64,000 bases of DNA from UMGS172 sp964424555. Lineage in GTDB: Bacteria > Bacillota > Clostridia > Oscillospirales > Acutalibacteraceae. Of this stretch, positions 33,228 through 42,624 are shown piece by piece. The stretch lies in assembly GCA_964424555.1 (NCBI GenBank), contig CAYRIX010000005.1, positions 6,321 through 70,320 of the forward strand. Direction: 5' to 3'. The notes beneath the pieces were generated by a model. It was not told the origin of the DNA. It did no database searches and saw nothing but the letters and a program-made list of their open reading frames with translations. Numbering within the stretch: position 1 is the stretch's first letter; every line of letters starts with the position of its first letter. Both the position numbers and the translations under genes were made by a program.

Positions 33228-33893
33228 ATGGGTAAACTTATTGTTATTGAAGGGCTTGACGGATGCGGAAAGACCACACAGGTATCGCTCCTGCCCGAAC
33301 GTCTTAAGGAGCAGGGGATAGACTCAAAGCTGATATCTTTCCCCGATTATGAGGACCCCTCAAGCACTCTTGTGCGTATGTATTTAGGCGGCGAATTCGG
33401 CTCAAAGCCCGATTCCGTCAACGCTTATGCCGCATCGCTTTTTTATGCGGTCGACCGATATGCGAGCTACAAGCGTCATTGGAGTGAGTATTATGATAAC
33501 GGCGGTGTAGTCGTTTCGGGTCGCTATGTTGAGTCCAACGCCTATCACCAGATGGCCAAGCTCCCCGAATCAGAGTGGGATACATACCTGCCTTGGCTTT
33601 ATGAGACCGAGTATGAAAAAACAGGTATTCCTAAGCCCGATGCCGTGATTTTTCTCGATATGCCCGTTGAGGTGTCGTCGGCTATGGTGGCCTCACGCTA
33701 CAACGGTGACGAGTCAAAAAAGGATATTCACGAAAAGGATATGGAGTATCTTGCCGCCTGCCGCAAGGCCGCAAAATATGCGGCAAAGTTCAGCGGCTGG
33801 ACGGTAATCAACTGTGCCGACGGTTTAAAGCCCCGCACGATTGAGTCTATTTCGGATGAGATATTAGAAATTGTTCTTAATGCTATAAAATAA
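33228..33893 (+). CDS. tmk: Thymidylate kinase (Tmk)
   Basis: Phosphorylates dTMP to dTDP. The 221-residue P-loop kinase has GLDGCGKTTQ (residues 8-17), a DRYASYKRHW-type region near residue 80 and the SGRYVESNAYHQ region near 99-110. It starts 13 bp after thyX with AAAGGAA upstream of ATG 33228, and the pairing with thyX makes functional sense. The lid region is longer than in E. coli Tmk. Confidence 0.92.
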   Translation: MGKLIVIEGLDGCGKTTQVSLLPERLKEQGIDSKLISFPDYEDPSSTLVRMYLGGEFGSKPDSVNAYAASLFYAVDRYASYKRHWSEYYDNGGVVVSGRYVESNAYHQMAKLPESEWDTYLPWLYETEYEKTGIPKPDAVIFLDMPVEVSSAMVASRYNGDESKKDIHEKDMEYLAACRKAAKYAAKFSGWTVINCADGLKPRTIESISDEILEIVLNAIK

Positions 33894-33926
33894 TTAAGGT
33901 ATTTTTAAGAAAACGGAAGTGTATTT

Positions 33927-34472
33927 ATGTATTATGTGTTTTTGGCCGAGGGCTTTGAACAGGTCGAAGCTTTGGCTCCCGTGGATATAATGCGCCGTGC
34001 CGAGATCGAGGTATATACCGTCGGTGTAGGTGCAAAGGTGGTAACATCCTCGCACAACGTCCCAGTTGTTGCAGATGTTATTGACTGTGAGATAGGTCCT
34101 GATAAGGACTGTGAGGGTATCATCCTGCCCGGCGGCATGCCCGGTACTTTAAACCTTGAAAAGGCCTCTACAGTGCAGAAATTTATCGACTACTGTGTTG
34201 AGCATAATTTGCTTATTGCCGCTATCTGTGCCGCACCGTCTGTTTTGGGACACAAGGGCATTTTGGACGGTAAAAAAGCGGTCTGTTTCCCGGGCTTTGA
34301 GGAGCAGTTGGGAGAGGCAGAGGTTTGCTCCGATGCCGTTGTGACCGACGGTAACATAATTACAGGCTGCGGAGCAGGCGCCGCAATGAAGTTTGGCTTT
34401 GAAATAGTAAAATATATTCAGAGTGAGGCTTCGGCCAATCATTTCAAGGCAGCGATGTTATGCGACCGATAG
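33927..34472 (+). CDS. DJ-1/PfpI family protein
   Basis: A 181-residue class I glutamine-amidotransferase-like protein of the DJ-1/YajL/ThiJ type. LAEGFEQVEALAPVDIMRRA at the start and the nucleophile-elbow Cys in AAICAAPSVLG are typical, with the Glu near residue 9. Family members act as protein or small-molecule deglycases or chaperones, so the exact activity is open. It overlaps the next gene by 13 bp and is co-transcribed with the folate genes. Confidence 0.9.
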   Translation: MYYVFLAEGFEQVEALAPVDIMRRAEIEVYTVGVGAKVVTSSHNVPVVADVIDCEIGPDKDCEGIILPGGMPGTLNLEKASTVQKFIDYCVEHNLLIAAICAAPSVLGHKGILDGKKAVCFPGFEEQLGEAEVCSDAVVTDGNIITGCGAGAAMKFGFEIVKYIQSEASANHFKAAMLCDR

Positions 34473-35083
34473 ACATAAGACAGTACAAGACCGAGCTGCG
34501 TAATTCTATCAAAGAAGAACGTAAGAATATGGATCCTGCCGAAAAATCACGGCTCGATGCAGGTGTGGCACGTAACGTTTTCAGATTGTATCAGTATCGC
34601 TCATGCAAAACCGTGCTGGTATATGTATCGACCGCTATTGAGGTCGACACCATTGAGATAATCAAGGGTGCGTGGGCAGACGGCAAAAGGGTTGCCGTAC
34701 CGAGATGTATTCCCGACACAAGGCTGATGGAGTTTCATTATATTGAGTCGATGGACGATCTGTCACCGGGTGCGTTCGGTGTGCTCGAGCCTGATGAGAC
34801 CTTGCCTATAGTCGAAGATTTTACAGGCTGTCTGATGCTGCTTCCTGCTTTGTCTATCGACTATCTCGGATACCGCTTGGGCTATGGCAAAGGCTATTAT
34901 GACCGATATATGTCACGTTTTACGGGCGCATGTGCAGGAATATGCTATTCTGAGTATATCAGACGGCACATGTATCATGGCCGTTTTGACCGTCCTGTTG
35001 ATGTTATCGTGACCGAAAAATGGATAAAGGATGTCACGGCACGTCGGCGTGATGACCGCAGAAAATTTTTGAGACAGCTTTGA
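34460..35083 (+). CDS. 5-formyltetrahydrofolate cyclo-ligase
   Basis: Converts 5-formyl-THF to methenyl-THF with ATP, returning stored folate to the pool. The 207 residues show RNSIKEERKNMDPAEKSR near the N-terminus, AVPRCIPDTRLMEFHYI in the middle and the nucleotide-binding GYRLGYGKGYYDRY motif near 140. It overlaps the DJ-1 gene by 13 bp. The link to thyX in this run is direct, since both use the one-carbon folate pool. Confidence 0.92.
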   Translation: MRPIDIRQYKTELRNSIKEERKNMDPAEKSRLDAGVARNVFRLYQYRSCKTVLVYVSTAIEVDTIEIIKGAWADGKRVAVPRCIPDTRLMEFHYIESMDDLSPGAFGVLEPDETLPIVEDFTGCLMLLPALSIDYLGYRLGYGKGYYDRYMSRFTGACAGICYSEYIRRHMYHGRFDRPVDVIVTEKWIKDVTARRRDDRRKFLRQL

Positions 35084-35116
35084 TTTTTGTGCCTTATAAC
35101 GTAACGGAGGAAACGC

Positions 35117-36460
35117 ATGAACAAAGATATTTTCAAAATTGAAGATGATAATGCTCCTGAGCCTGAAAAAACCGAGATTGAGAAGGCCGGAGAGACATAT
35201 GAGGACGGCGATTTTAAGATAGGACGGTCGGCTGAGACTGTAGCTGCCGATACCATCGATAACTCGAGCGACCTTGATGACAGCCGCCTTTCAGATGATT
35301 TTGTCATCGGTCAGGATTTCTTTATAGATAGCTCGGCTGCCGATGAGATAGTAGCTAAGGAGCCTCAACATTCTAAAAAGAAAAAGAAAAAAGTTTCGGC
35401 AGGCCGAGGCTGTTTGATGTCGGTCATATGGATGGCGGCTATACTTGTTATTTCCATCAGTGCGGCCGCAATGATACTTTATTTCGGTATGGATTATCTC
35501 GGTGTCAGCACCGCTCCCGATTCAGCCGAAAACAATATTGAAATAGTAGTATCCGAGGGTACTACTGCTAAGGAAATTGCCGAAATGCTTGAAGAAAAGG
35601 GTGTTATCGACAGTCCGCTTTTCTTTAGATTTTATGCAAGTCAGGGTGGATACGCCTCAAAATTCCGTGACGGCATTTACTATTTTGCCAAGCAAGACAG
35701 CTATGAGGACATAGTTGATAAGCTGACCAAGCAGGGTACTCAGGCCGCTGCTGTTAGGGTGACTATTCCTGAGGGCTGGACCATCGATAAGATAGCCGCC
35801 CGTCTTGAAGAAAATAAGGTTTGCACGGCGGCTCAGTTTAAGCAGGCTGTGAATGAGGCCACCTACGACAAGTATCCTTACGATTTCATGAAGGGAATAA
35901 AGGATGAGACTCAGGGTGTTCATTACCGACTTGAGGGATACCTTTTCCCCGATACCTACGATTTTTATCAGACCAATAATAAGTCGGGTGCCGAGCAGGC
36001 TATAAAGAAGATGCTCGACAACTTCGACAAGAAGATAGACCCGTCAATGCGCATACGTGCCGAAAAGCTTGGGATTGAGTTGCATGACATCATCACCATG
36101 GCTTCTATCATTGAGATGGAGGCGAGTGTTGCTGTCTATTCCGATAAGCAGGAGGTCTCGGCCGTATTTTGGAACCGTATAAATGATTGGGGAGACAGTG
36201 CATATCTGCAGTCTGATCCCACTACTAAGTATAAGTACAATACCGAACGGTACGATACCTATAAGATAGTCGGTCTTGCTCCCGGTGCTTATTGTGCACC
36301 GAGCATCGATTCCATAAATGCTGCTCTTTATCCTAAGGAAAACAGTGATAAGTACTTCTTTGTTACCGACAAGGATATGAATTTCTACTTTACCAAGACC
36401 AACGAGGAGCATAACAAGGTCATACGTGACCTCAAGAATAAGGGATTGTGGGTGTCATGA
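35117..36460 (+). CDS. mltG: Endolytic murein transglycosylase (MltG/YceG-like)
   Basis: Cuts nascent peptidoglycan glycan strands in the membrane. The 447-residue protein has a long acidic cytoplasmic N-terminus (about 95 residues), a Lys-rich patch KKKKKKVS, one transmembrane helix (LMSVIWMAAILVISISAAAMIL) and an external YceG domain with a LysM-like start (EGTTAKEIAEML) and the catalytic Glu in MASIIEMEAS. AACGGAGG precedes the ATG. It overlaps the U32 gene by four bases. The long N-terminal tail is larger than in E. coli MltG and may serve protein contacts. Confidence 0.92.
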   Translation: MNKDIFKIEDDNAPEPEKTEIEKAGETYEDGDFKIGRSAETVAADTIDNSSDLDDSRLSDDFVIGQDFFIDSSAADEIVAKEPQHSKKKKKKVSAGRGCLMSVIWMAAILVISISAAAMILYFGMDYLGVSTAPDSAENNIEIVVSEGTTAKEIAEMLEEKGVIDSPLFFRFYASQGGYASKFRDGIYYFAKQDSYEDIVDKLTKQGTQAAAVRVTIPEGWTIDKIAARLEENKVCTAAQFKQAVNEATYDKYPYDFMKGIKDETQGVHYRLEGYLFPDTYDFYQTNNKSGAEQAIKKMLDNFDKKIDPSMRIRAEKLGIELHDIITMASIIEMEASVAVYSDKQEVSAVFWNRINDWGDSAYLQSDPTTKYKYNTERYDTYKIVGLAPGAYCAPSIDSINAALYPKENSDKYFFVTDKDMNFYFTKTNEEHNKVIRDLKNKGLWVS

Positions 36461-37689
36461 AAAACGAAAGCATCATAAAGCGTCCCGAGCTACTTTGCCC
36501 TGCAGGAGACCTTGAAAGGCTTAAGGCCGCTGTTGATTTCGGGGCCGATGCCGTCTATCTTGCAGGTGAGGAATTCGGCATGCGCACCGCCGCCACAAAT
36601 TTCGGGGAAGATGACATGCGGCTGGGAGTGGCATATGCCCACGAAAGAGGGGTCAAGGTGTTCGTTACCTGCAACACCTTGCCGCATAACGATGAGATAC
36701 CACGGTTGCCTGCGTTTCTCGAACTGCTTGCCGATATTGGGGTTGACGGAATAATTGCGTCGGATATTGGCACTATAGGCCTCGTGAAAAGGTATTGCCC
36801 GAAGCAGGAGCTTCATGTTTCGGTGCAGTCGGGCATTGTCAATTATGAGACAGCCCGAGCGTTTTACGATATGGGTGCCAAGCGTATTGTTGCCGCCCGT
36901 GAGCTCTCGCTTGAGGAGATCGCCGAGATAAGGGCCAAAACGCCTAAGGAATTGGATATAGAAGCCTTTGCTCATGGAGCGATGTGTGTGTCGTTCTCGG
37001 CAAGATGCTTACTTTCATCCTACATGACGGGCAGAGATGCCAACCGAGGTGACTGCGCTCAGCCCTGTCGCTGGAGCTATTCTTTGGTGGAACAGACAAG
37101 GCCGGGACAGTACTTTGATATCACCGAGACCGATAAGGGTACATACATTTTAAATGCCAATGACCTTTGTATGGCCGAGCATGTCAAGGCAATGTGTGAG
37201 GCAGGCGTCTATAGCCTGAAAATAGAAGGCAGAGCCAAATCGCATTACTATACCGCTGTCACGGCAAATGCCTATAGGGGCGCTGTGGACAATTATATCA
37301 ACAATCCTGACAAGCCTACACCTCAATGGGTAATGGATGAGCTTGAGAAAATAAGCCACCGTCCGTATTCCACGGGCTTTTATTTCGGACGGCCTGACCG
37401 TGAACAGACTTACCCAACTGCTGGATACGTCAGGAGCTATTCGGTTGCAGGTGTGGTTAAGGGCTATTCCGACGGTATGATATCATTGGAGTTGAAAAAT
37501 AAGTTCTTAAAGGGACAGGAGCTGGATTGCCTCCAGCCGAAGGCTGAGCCGTTTATATTGCGTGCCGATGAGATGTTTGACGGTGACGGAAATTCCATAG
37601 ACTCGGCACCGCATCCGATGATGACGGTAAAATTGCCCTGCGAACGCCCCGTGGCGATTGGCTCGTTGCTGAGAATGAAAACCGAATAA
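36457..37689 (+). CDS. U32 family peptidase
   Basis: A 410-residue member of the U32 family, related to YrrN/YrrO-RlhA-TrhP. PELLCPAGDLERLKAAVDFGADAVY at the N-terminus and the Cys-rich block SARCLLSSYMTGRDANRGDC-AQPCRW (about residues 170-195) are diagnostic. Relatives are needed for tRNA or rRNA hydroxylation and for collagenase-like activity, so the peptidase name is historical. ATG 36457 overlaps the mltG stop (ATGA), indicating coupling. mltG-U32 adjacency is common in Firmicutes. Confidence 0.93.
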   Translation: MKNESIIKRPELLCPAGDLERLKAAVDFGADAVYLAGEEFGMRTAATNFGEDDMRLGVAYAHERGVKVFVTCNTLPHNDEIPRLPAFLELLADIGVDGIIASDIGTIGLVKRYCPKQELHVSVQSGIVNYETARAFYDMGAKRIVAARELSLEEIAEIRAKTPKELDIEAFAHGAMCVSFSARCLLSSYMTGRDANRGDCAQPCRWSYSLVEQTRPGQYFDITETDKGTYILNANDLCMAEHVKAMCEAGVYSLKIEGRAKSHYYTAVTANAYRGAVDNYINNPDKPTPQWVMDELEKISHRPYSTGFYFGRPDREQTYPTAGYVRSYSVAGVVKGYSDGMISLELKNKFLKGQELDCLQPKAEPFILRADEMFDGDGNSIDSAPHPMMTVKLPCERPVAIGSLLRMKTE

Positions 37690-37690
37690 A

Positions 37691-39316
37691 ATGATTAAAT
37701 CACTCTTTATGCCACAAAATATAAAGGGTGATTTTTTGTCTGCATTTCACAAGCGTTCATATATTTGCTTTTTTGTGCTTCTTGCCGCCATGACGGTCTG
37801 CGTGATACGGGTGATGACCGTTGCAACCGACCCCTCGCTTTCGCAAACAGCGGTCAGACAGTCGACCAAGAGGGTGCAGGTATCACGGGTCAGAGGTACC
37901 GTTTATGACTGTAACGGCCTGCCGTTGACGGGCCAAGCTCTTGAACAGGTAACGGTCGTACTGCCTACAAGGACGGCGGCCGTACCGCTGTCTGAAATTT
38001 TAAACGGTGATGCGTTTGAAACAGCGGTTGCTCGATTGAGGCAGGGTCAGGCCGTGACGGTATGGGGCAGTATGCCTTTGACCGTGGGAGGCTGGCATGG
38101 CTATTTAGTGCCTGAAAGATATTCGGGTACGGCAATCCACCTTTTGGGCTATCTTGATGCAGACGGACACGGTGTCACGGGTATAGAAAAGGTTTATGAT
38201 GAGCTTTTATATTCAGACAGTTTTCTTGGATTGAGCTATTCTACCGATTCGTTGGGCCGTGTGCTTGAAGGGGTTCCTGTTGAGGTGCTCGACGGCGGCA
38301 CGCAAAACAGTGTTACGCTTACGGTCGATAGCGTTATTCAGGCAATTACCGAACGGGCAATGCTGGGGGTAGAGGCAGGAGCTGCGGTAGTGACAGAGGC
38401 TCGGACAGGTAAGATCAAGGCGGTCGTAAGCCGCCCTGATTATGACCCCGAAGACGTGGCGTCGGCATTGACGGCTGACAATTCTCCTCTTATCAACCGT
38501 GCGACCTACTCGTATAATATCGGTTCGGTTTTCAAGCCGTGTCTTGCCGCCGCCGCTTTGGAAAGCGGTCTTGGTGATTATCACTACACCTGTACAGGCA
38601 GTATAACCGTGGGTAATATCACCTTTAAATGCAACAAGTCGTCGGGTCACGGTGAATTGGGGCTCAAAGAGGCCTTGGCCTACTCCTGCAATACCTATTT
38701 TTATACCTTGGGTGAGGCTTTGGGGGCTGAAAAGGTTTATGATATGGCAAAGCTTTTCCGCTTCGGTGAAGAGCTTGATTGCGGCGGAGGACTGGTCTCG
38801 TCAAGCGGCACAGTCCCTTCGGTATCGACCCTATTGAGCATTCCTGCCGAGTTGACAAATCTGTCAATAGGGCAGGGTGAGCTTATGCTGAGCCCTATAG
38901 CTCTGAGCGTTATGTACTCGGCTATTGTAAACGGCGGAGAATACCGTCTGCCGTATCTTGTTCAATCGACCGAGCTTGACGGTGTTGAATACAGAAGCTC
39001 CCCGTCACCTGCCACCGTTGCTTTTTCAAGCAAAATTGCCGATACTTTGAAGCAATACCTTGTCGACGCTTTAAAGGACGGTACGGGCAACTCGGCTTAT
39101 GTTGAAGGAATATCCGCAGGGGGCAAGACGGGGACGGCACAGACGGGGTGGGTCGAGGACGGACGAAATATACTCAACGGTTGGTTTTGCGGATTTTATG
39201 AAGGTAATGAGGATTATGTCATCGTGATATTAAAGGAGGATGTGAAGTCCGGCTCGACCGATTGTGCTCCCATATTTAAAGAAATTACTCAAAACATGAA
39301 AAATTCGGGGTTTTAA
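37691..39316 (+). CDS. Class B penicillin-binding protein (transpeptidase)
   Basis: Cross-links peptidoglycan. The 541-residue protein has one N-terminal transmembrane helix (YICFFVLLAAMTVCVIRVM), a dimerisation-type region, and a transpeptidase domain with all motifs: S279-VFK282, S332-CN and K479-TG (GGKTGTAQ). No PASTA domains are present. It is smaller than vegetative PBP2 enzymes and resembles sporulation or accessory class B PBPs; that role is inferred. It begins one base after the U32 stop in the same wall-related run. A TGGAGGT ribosome binding site serves the following gene instead. Confidence 0.88.
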   Translation: MIKSLFMPQNIKGDFLSAFHKRSYICFFVLLAAMTVCVIRVMTVATDPSLSQTAVRQSTKRVQVSRVRGTVYDCNGLPLTGQALEQVTVVLPTRTAAVPLSEILNGDAFETAVARLRQGQAVTVWGSMPLTVGGWHGYLVPERYSGTAIHLLGYLDADGHGVTGIEKVYDELLYSDSFLGLSYSTDSLGRVLEGVPVEVLDGGTQNSVTLTVDSVIQAITERAMLGVEAGAAVVTEARTGKIKAVVSRPDYDPEDVASALTADNSPLINRATYSYNIGSVFKPCLAAAALESGLGDYHYTCTGSITVGNITFKCNKSSGHGELGLKEALAYSCNTYFYTLGEALGAEKVYDMAKLFRFGEELDCGGGLVSSSGTVPSVSTLLSIPAELTNLSIGQGELMLSPIALSVMYSAIVNGGEYRLPYLVQSTELDGVEYRSSPSPATVAFSSKIADTLKQYLVDALKDGTGNSAYVEGISAGGKTGTAQTGWVEDGRNILNGWFCGFYEGNEDYVIVILKEDVKSGSTDCAPIFKEITQNMKNSGF

Positions 39317-39376
39317 ATTGTAAAACACAAAACAATGTGGTAAAATAACAAAAACAGGCGTTTTGGAGGTACTGAT

Positions 39377-39796
39377 ATGACCGAATTGCAACGAGCAAGA
39401 GAATTTTTTAAAAACGACCGATATGCAACCGATGCAACCGGTATAGTTATAGAGGAAGTCGGTAAAAACTACGCTAAATGCAGTCTTGAGCTTTCGGCTC
39501 GGCATCTCAATGCAGTGGGACATCCGATGGGCGGTGTTATGTACACGTTGGCTGATTTTGTTTTTGCGGTTTCGACCAATTTTGAGGCGGAGTGCGTGAC
39601 GGTCACCACTGTCAGTCAGATATGCTATCTGAACTCCGTCAGAGGGAAGATGCTTTACGGCGAAGCAAGGATGATAAAGGACGGCCGTTCTACCTGCTTT
39701 TATGAAATAGATATAACCGATGAGCTTGGAACAAAAATCGCCGTTGTCACCACTACGGGAACTCATTTGCCAAACACAAAAAACAGCATTATATAG
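39377..39796 (+). CDS. Hotdog-fold thioesterase (PaaI-like)
   Basis: A 139-residue PaaI/YbgC-like hotdog protein with the conserved HLNAVGHPMGGVMYTLADFVFAV stretch near residues 45-67 that forms the active-site turn and helix. It probably hydrolyses an acyl-CoA or aromatic thioester. TTTGGAGG precedes the ATG. Its end overlaps a terminator-like hairpin. It is the last gene of the run begun by thyX, or a separate transcript. Confidence 0.85.
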   Translation: MTELQRAREFFKNDRYATDATGIVIEEVGKNYAKCSLELSARHLNAVGHPMGGVMYTLADFVFAVSTNFEAECVTVTTVSQICYLNSVRGKMLYGEARMIKDGRSTCFYEIDITDELGTKIAVVTTTGTHLPNTKNSII

Positions 39797-39812
39797 GCTT
39801 TATAATGCTGTT
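39780..39812 (+). terminator. Terminator overlapping the thioesterase end
   Basis: AAACAGCATTAT (39780-39791) pairs with ATAATGCTGTTT (39801-39812). The stem includes the last codons and stop of the thioesterase gene. Confidence 0.7.
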
Positions 39813-39892
39813 TGATGTTCATTTTCATGTTAAGTGTTGATTTATTCACTTGAGTATCTACCATTAAATTCAGAAAATGGATAAAATTAGAA

Positions 39893-39930
39893 AAAAGCAA
39901 TCAACTGACGAAAATCGGTTGATTGCTTTT
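39893..39930. terminator. Bidirectional terminator
   Basis: AAAAGCAATCAAC (39893-39905) pairs with GTTGATTGCTTTT (39918-39930), with A and T runs on both sides. It ends the minus-strand GH3/HAD operon. Confidence 0.85.
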
Positions 39931-39939
39931 CTTTATGGA

Positions 39940-40584
39940 CTAAAACAAATTACAAAGCTCGGAGAATTCTTTGAGATCGATTTTTGCCAAGGGAGATCCC
40001 AGTGCGCTGGCATAAGCTATAGGTAAAAATCCTCCGGCGTTTGCTGCCGACAGGCCGGCTTCGGCATCCTCGACCACGGCACAGTCGGACGGCTCAAGAC
40101 CCAAAAACAACGCTGCCTTAAGGAAAACCTCGGGATCGGGTTTGGAATTGACGATGTCATTGCCGTCGGCTATAGCATCAAAAGCATCTGTCAGTTCGGT
40201 TTTCTCAAGTATGAATTTTGTGTTTTTGCTTGATGAACCGATGGCTAATCTGTAGCCTTTTTCACGCAACTTCTTAAGGGTGTCACGAACCTCGCTTGTG
40301 ATATCATCAGGTGAAAGCTTATTTAACAGACAGCGATAATCGTCATTCTTTTCGGTTGCCAAGACGAGCTTTTGATCTTTTGACAGGGACAGGGGCGTTT
40401 TACTCAGACTCAGCACTATTTCAAGACTTTCCATACGGCTTACGCCTCTTAAACGTTCATTATCCTTTTCGCTGAAAGGAATGCCGAGACGGTCTGCCAG
40501 CTTTTTCCATGCCATGAAGTGATATTTATCGGTTGACAGCAAAACGCCGTCCAAATCAAAAATAATTCCTTTATATTTTTTCAT
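39940..40584 (-). CDS. Beta-phosphoglucomutase-like HAD phosphatase/mutase
   Basis: A 214-residue HAD protein of the beta-PGM subgroup. FDLDGVLLSTDKYHFMAWKK at the N-terminus has the DxD pair and the TDxxHFxAW cap motif typical of PgmB. GSSSKN and KPDPEVF complete the core. Such enzymes convert beta-hexose-1-phosphates to hexose-6-phosphates; a plain sugar phosphatase is the alternative. It lies 22 bp after the GH3 gene on the same strand, so it probably handles a product of that enzyme. Confidence 0.85.
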   Translation of the reverse strand: MKKYKGIIFDLDGVLLSTDKYHFMAWKKLADRLGIPFSEKDNERLRGVSRMESLEIVLSLSKTPLSLSKDQKLVLATEKNDDYRCLLNKLSPDDITSEVRDTLKKLREKGYRLAIGSSSKNTKFILEKTELTDAFDAIADGNDIVNSKPDPEVFLKAALFLGLEPSDCAVVEDAEAGLSAANAGGFLPIAYASALGSPLAKIDLKEFSELCNLF

Positions 40585-40606
40585 TTTACAAGCCTCTCAA
40601 TTTCAA

Positions 40607-42331
40607 TTATTTATTCTTAAGTCCTTGACATTCGCCGCCGAAGGAAACCTTGGCGTCCCATTTCCCACAGAAGGGATCGATGGGAGAGATACCGGTAAAG
40701 TCATCTCTGCCGACAAGCTTGTCAACAAGAGCCTCTATGGTAAGCAAGGAGTTGTTGTAGCAGTTAATATATGTGCGTACGTGCGGAACGTCAACAAGGT
40801 GGTAAGGGTTTTGCAAGGAGATAAAAACGGTGGGTATAGTGTGGCAAAGCGTTGGGATATTTGCACCCTGAGGAGCAGACCAACGCAGACGGCTGACAGG
40901 TTGGTATGAACTTGACACGGCGGCTGAATAAATGACGATATCGTATTTTTCAGCCATTTCGTTGACTGAGGGCTGAGAGCCTTCGGTAACCTGTTGCGGC
41001 TCGAATACCGTTACCTCAAAGCCTTCCTTTTCCAATGTTCTTTTAAATCGACCGTTAGGAGTGTTATCAGCTGCGGTATTACCTGAATTGTCCAACGGAC
41101 AGAACAAAACCCTCTTAAAGCGCTCGGGTGTTATAGGGAATATTCCTTTTTCTTCTTTGACGAGAGTAATGGACTTTTTGGCACATTCCTTTGCCCAGGT
41201 GCGGTATTCGGGAAGTCCGATTTTTTGCTTAGCGTCGTCGGGAGTGGGTACATTTGCAGCTTTGTGTAATCCCAACGATGCCTTGAGAGCGAGTATTCTG
41301 ATTACTGCTTCGTCAAGGCGCTCCTCGGTGAATACCCCTTCATAAAAGCCTTGCTTCATAAATTCTATATCTTCCTCAAGATTTTTAGTGAAGAGGAACA
41401 TATCACACCCTGCTGCGATCGTAAGCGGAACCAGAGTTTTTCTCGGAATGCAGGTAGCTAATCCTGCCATGGCTGTAGAATCGGTTATGACAAGGCCGTT
41501 AAAGCCGAGTTTTTTTCTAAGCAGGCCGCTGACAAGCTCCTTACTGATCGATGCAGGAAGCATATCCTCATCTTTGGTTTCAGGTGAAAAATATCGGGTG
41601 TAGGACGGTTGCATTATATGACCGACCATAACAGTCTTAGCCCCTGCTTCTATGCAGGCAGAGTATGCTTTACCGTAGGTGTTATCCCACTCCTCACACG
41701 ATAACGAGTTTACTGACAGAGAAACATGCTGATCACGTTCATCGCAGCCGTCACCGGGGAAATGCTTGATAGTAGCGGCAACCCCTTCGGATTGCAAGGC
41801 TTCGACATAAGCAACACCCATACCCCTTACTCTTTTCGGGTCGGAACCGAAGGTCCGAAGGTTGGTCACAGGGTTGCGCCAATTATAATCAATATCAATT
41901 ATGGGTGCAAATGACCAATTAGCACCGACTGCACTGCCTTCCTTTCCGCAAACAGTACCTAAATGCGAGGCTACAGCAACATCATCGGTGGCGGCAATCT
42001 GCATCTGACGTCCCAAATTTGTGCCTTCCTTTATAATTCCGCTTCCGCCGGATTCAAGGTTTGCGGCCACCAACATCGGAATTTTTGAAAGGCTTTGCAT
42101 ACGGCTGATAGCGTTGATACATTGATCGACCGGCATTACTCTATTCATGAATCCGCCGGGACGTATTTCTTTGGCAAGATAGTTGCAATACTCTTCGCTG
42201 TCATTATACAGTACGAGGCAAAATAAATGACGAAGCTTATCATCCTCTGTCATGGATGCAAGGGTGTTTTTGACCCAAAGTATATCGTCATCTTCCAAAT
42301 AAAATGGTTTTGCTTTAAGATTGATATCCAT
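40607..42331 (-). CDS. Glycoside hydrolase family 3, NagZ-like (Asp-His type)
   Basis: A 574-residue intracellular GH3 enzyme with the N-acetylglucosaminidase-type loop KHFPGDG (residues 189-195) followed by the D200-x-H202 acid/base dyad, and nucleophile D284 in VITDST. A C-terminal alpha/beta domain (about 390-574) is present, unlike the single-domain E. coli NagZ. The Asp-His dyad marks the beta-N-acetylglucosaminidase branch, some of whose members are phosphorylases rather than hydrolases. No signal peptide is present. It probably trims GlcNAc-containing oligosaccharides inside the cell. The HAD mutase gene follows. Confidence 0.87.
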   Translation of the reverse strand: MDINLKAKPFYLEDDDILWVKNTLASMTEDDKLRHLFCLVLYNDSEEYCNYLAKEIRPGGFMNRVMPVDQCINAISRMQSLSKIPMLVAANLESGGSGIIKEGTNLGRQMQIAATDDVAVASHLGTVCGKEGSAVGANWSFAPIIDIDYNWRNPVTNLRTFGSDPKRVRGMGVAYVEALQSEGVAATIKHFPGDGCDERDQHVSLSVNSLSCEEWDNTYGKAYSACIEAGAKTVMVGHIMQPSYTRYFSPETKDEDMLPASISKELVSGLLRKKLGFNGLVITDSTAMAGLATCIPRKTLVPLTIAAGCDMFLFTKNLEEDIEFMKQGFYEGVFTEERLDEAVIRILALKASLGLHKAANVPTPDDAKQKIGLPEYRTWAKECAKKSITLVKEEKGIFPITPERFKRVLFCPLDNSGNTAADNTPNGRFKRTLEKEGFEVTVFEPQQVTEGSQPSVNEMAEKYDIVIYSAAVSSSYQPVSRLRWSAPQGANIPTLCHTIPTVFISLQNPYHLVDVPHVRTYINCYNNSLLTIEALVDKLVGRDDFTGISPIDPFCGKWDAKVSFGGECQGLKNK

Positions 42332-42502
42332 AATATACCGTCCTCTGTAATTATTTAAAAATATAAATATTGATTTGTGTGGTGTATTTTATCACAGATG
42401 GTATAAAAAGTCAACACTCCACACAATTCTAAATTAACAAGCAGCTAAATCCACACCTGTTTATTTTTTTTGCGGAAGTGGTTTCTGTATGCATAAAAAA
42501 TG

Positions 42503-42531
42503 TTGCATTTTTCCCAATATTTTGTTATTAT
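42503..42531 (+). promoter_or_regulatory. Promoter of the solute-binding lipoprotein gene
   Basis: TTGCAT at 42503-42508, a 17-bp spacer, and TATTAT at 42526-42531. Confidence 0.7.
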
Positions 42532-42624
42532 ATGAAGTAGAGTGGTGATTGTTGGTTTAAATGTATTCATCAAAAAAGTAACACGACAATCTGCTCACTT
42601 ATCAATAATAGTGGAGGATAATTT

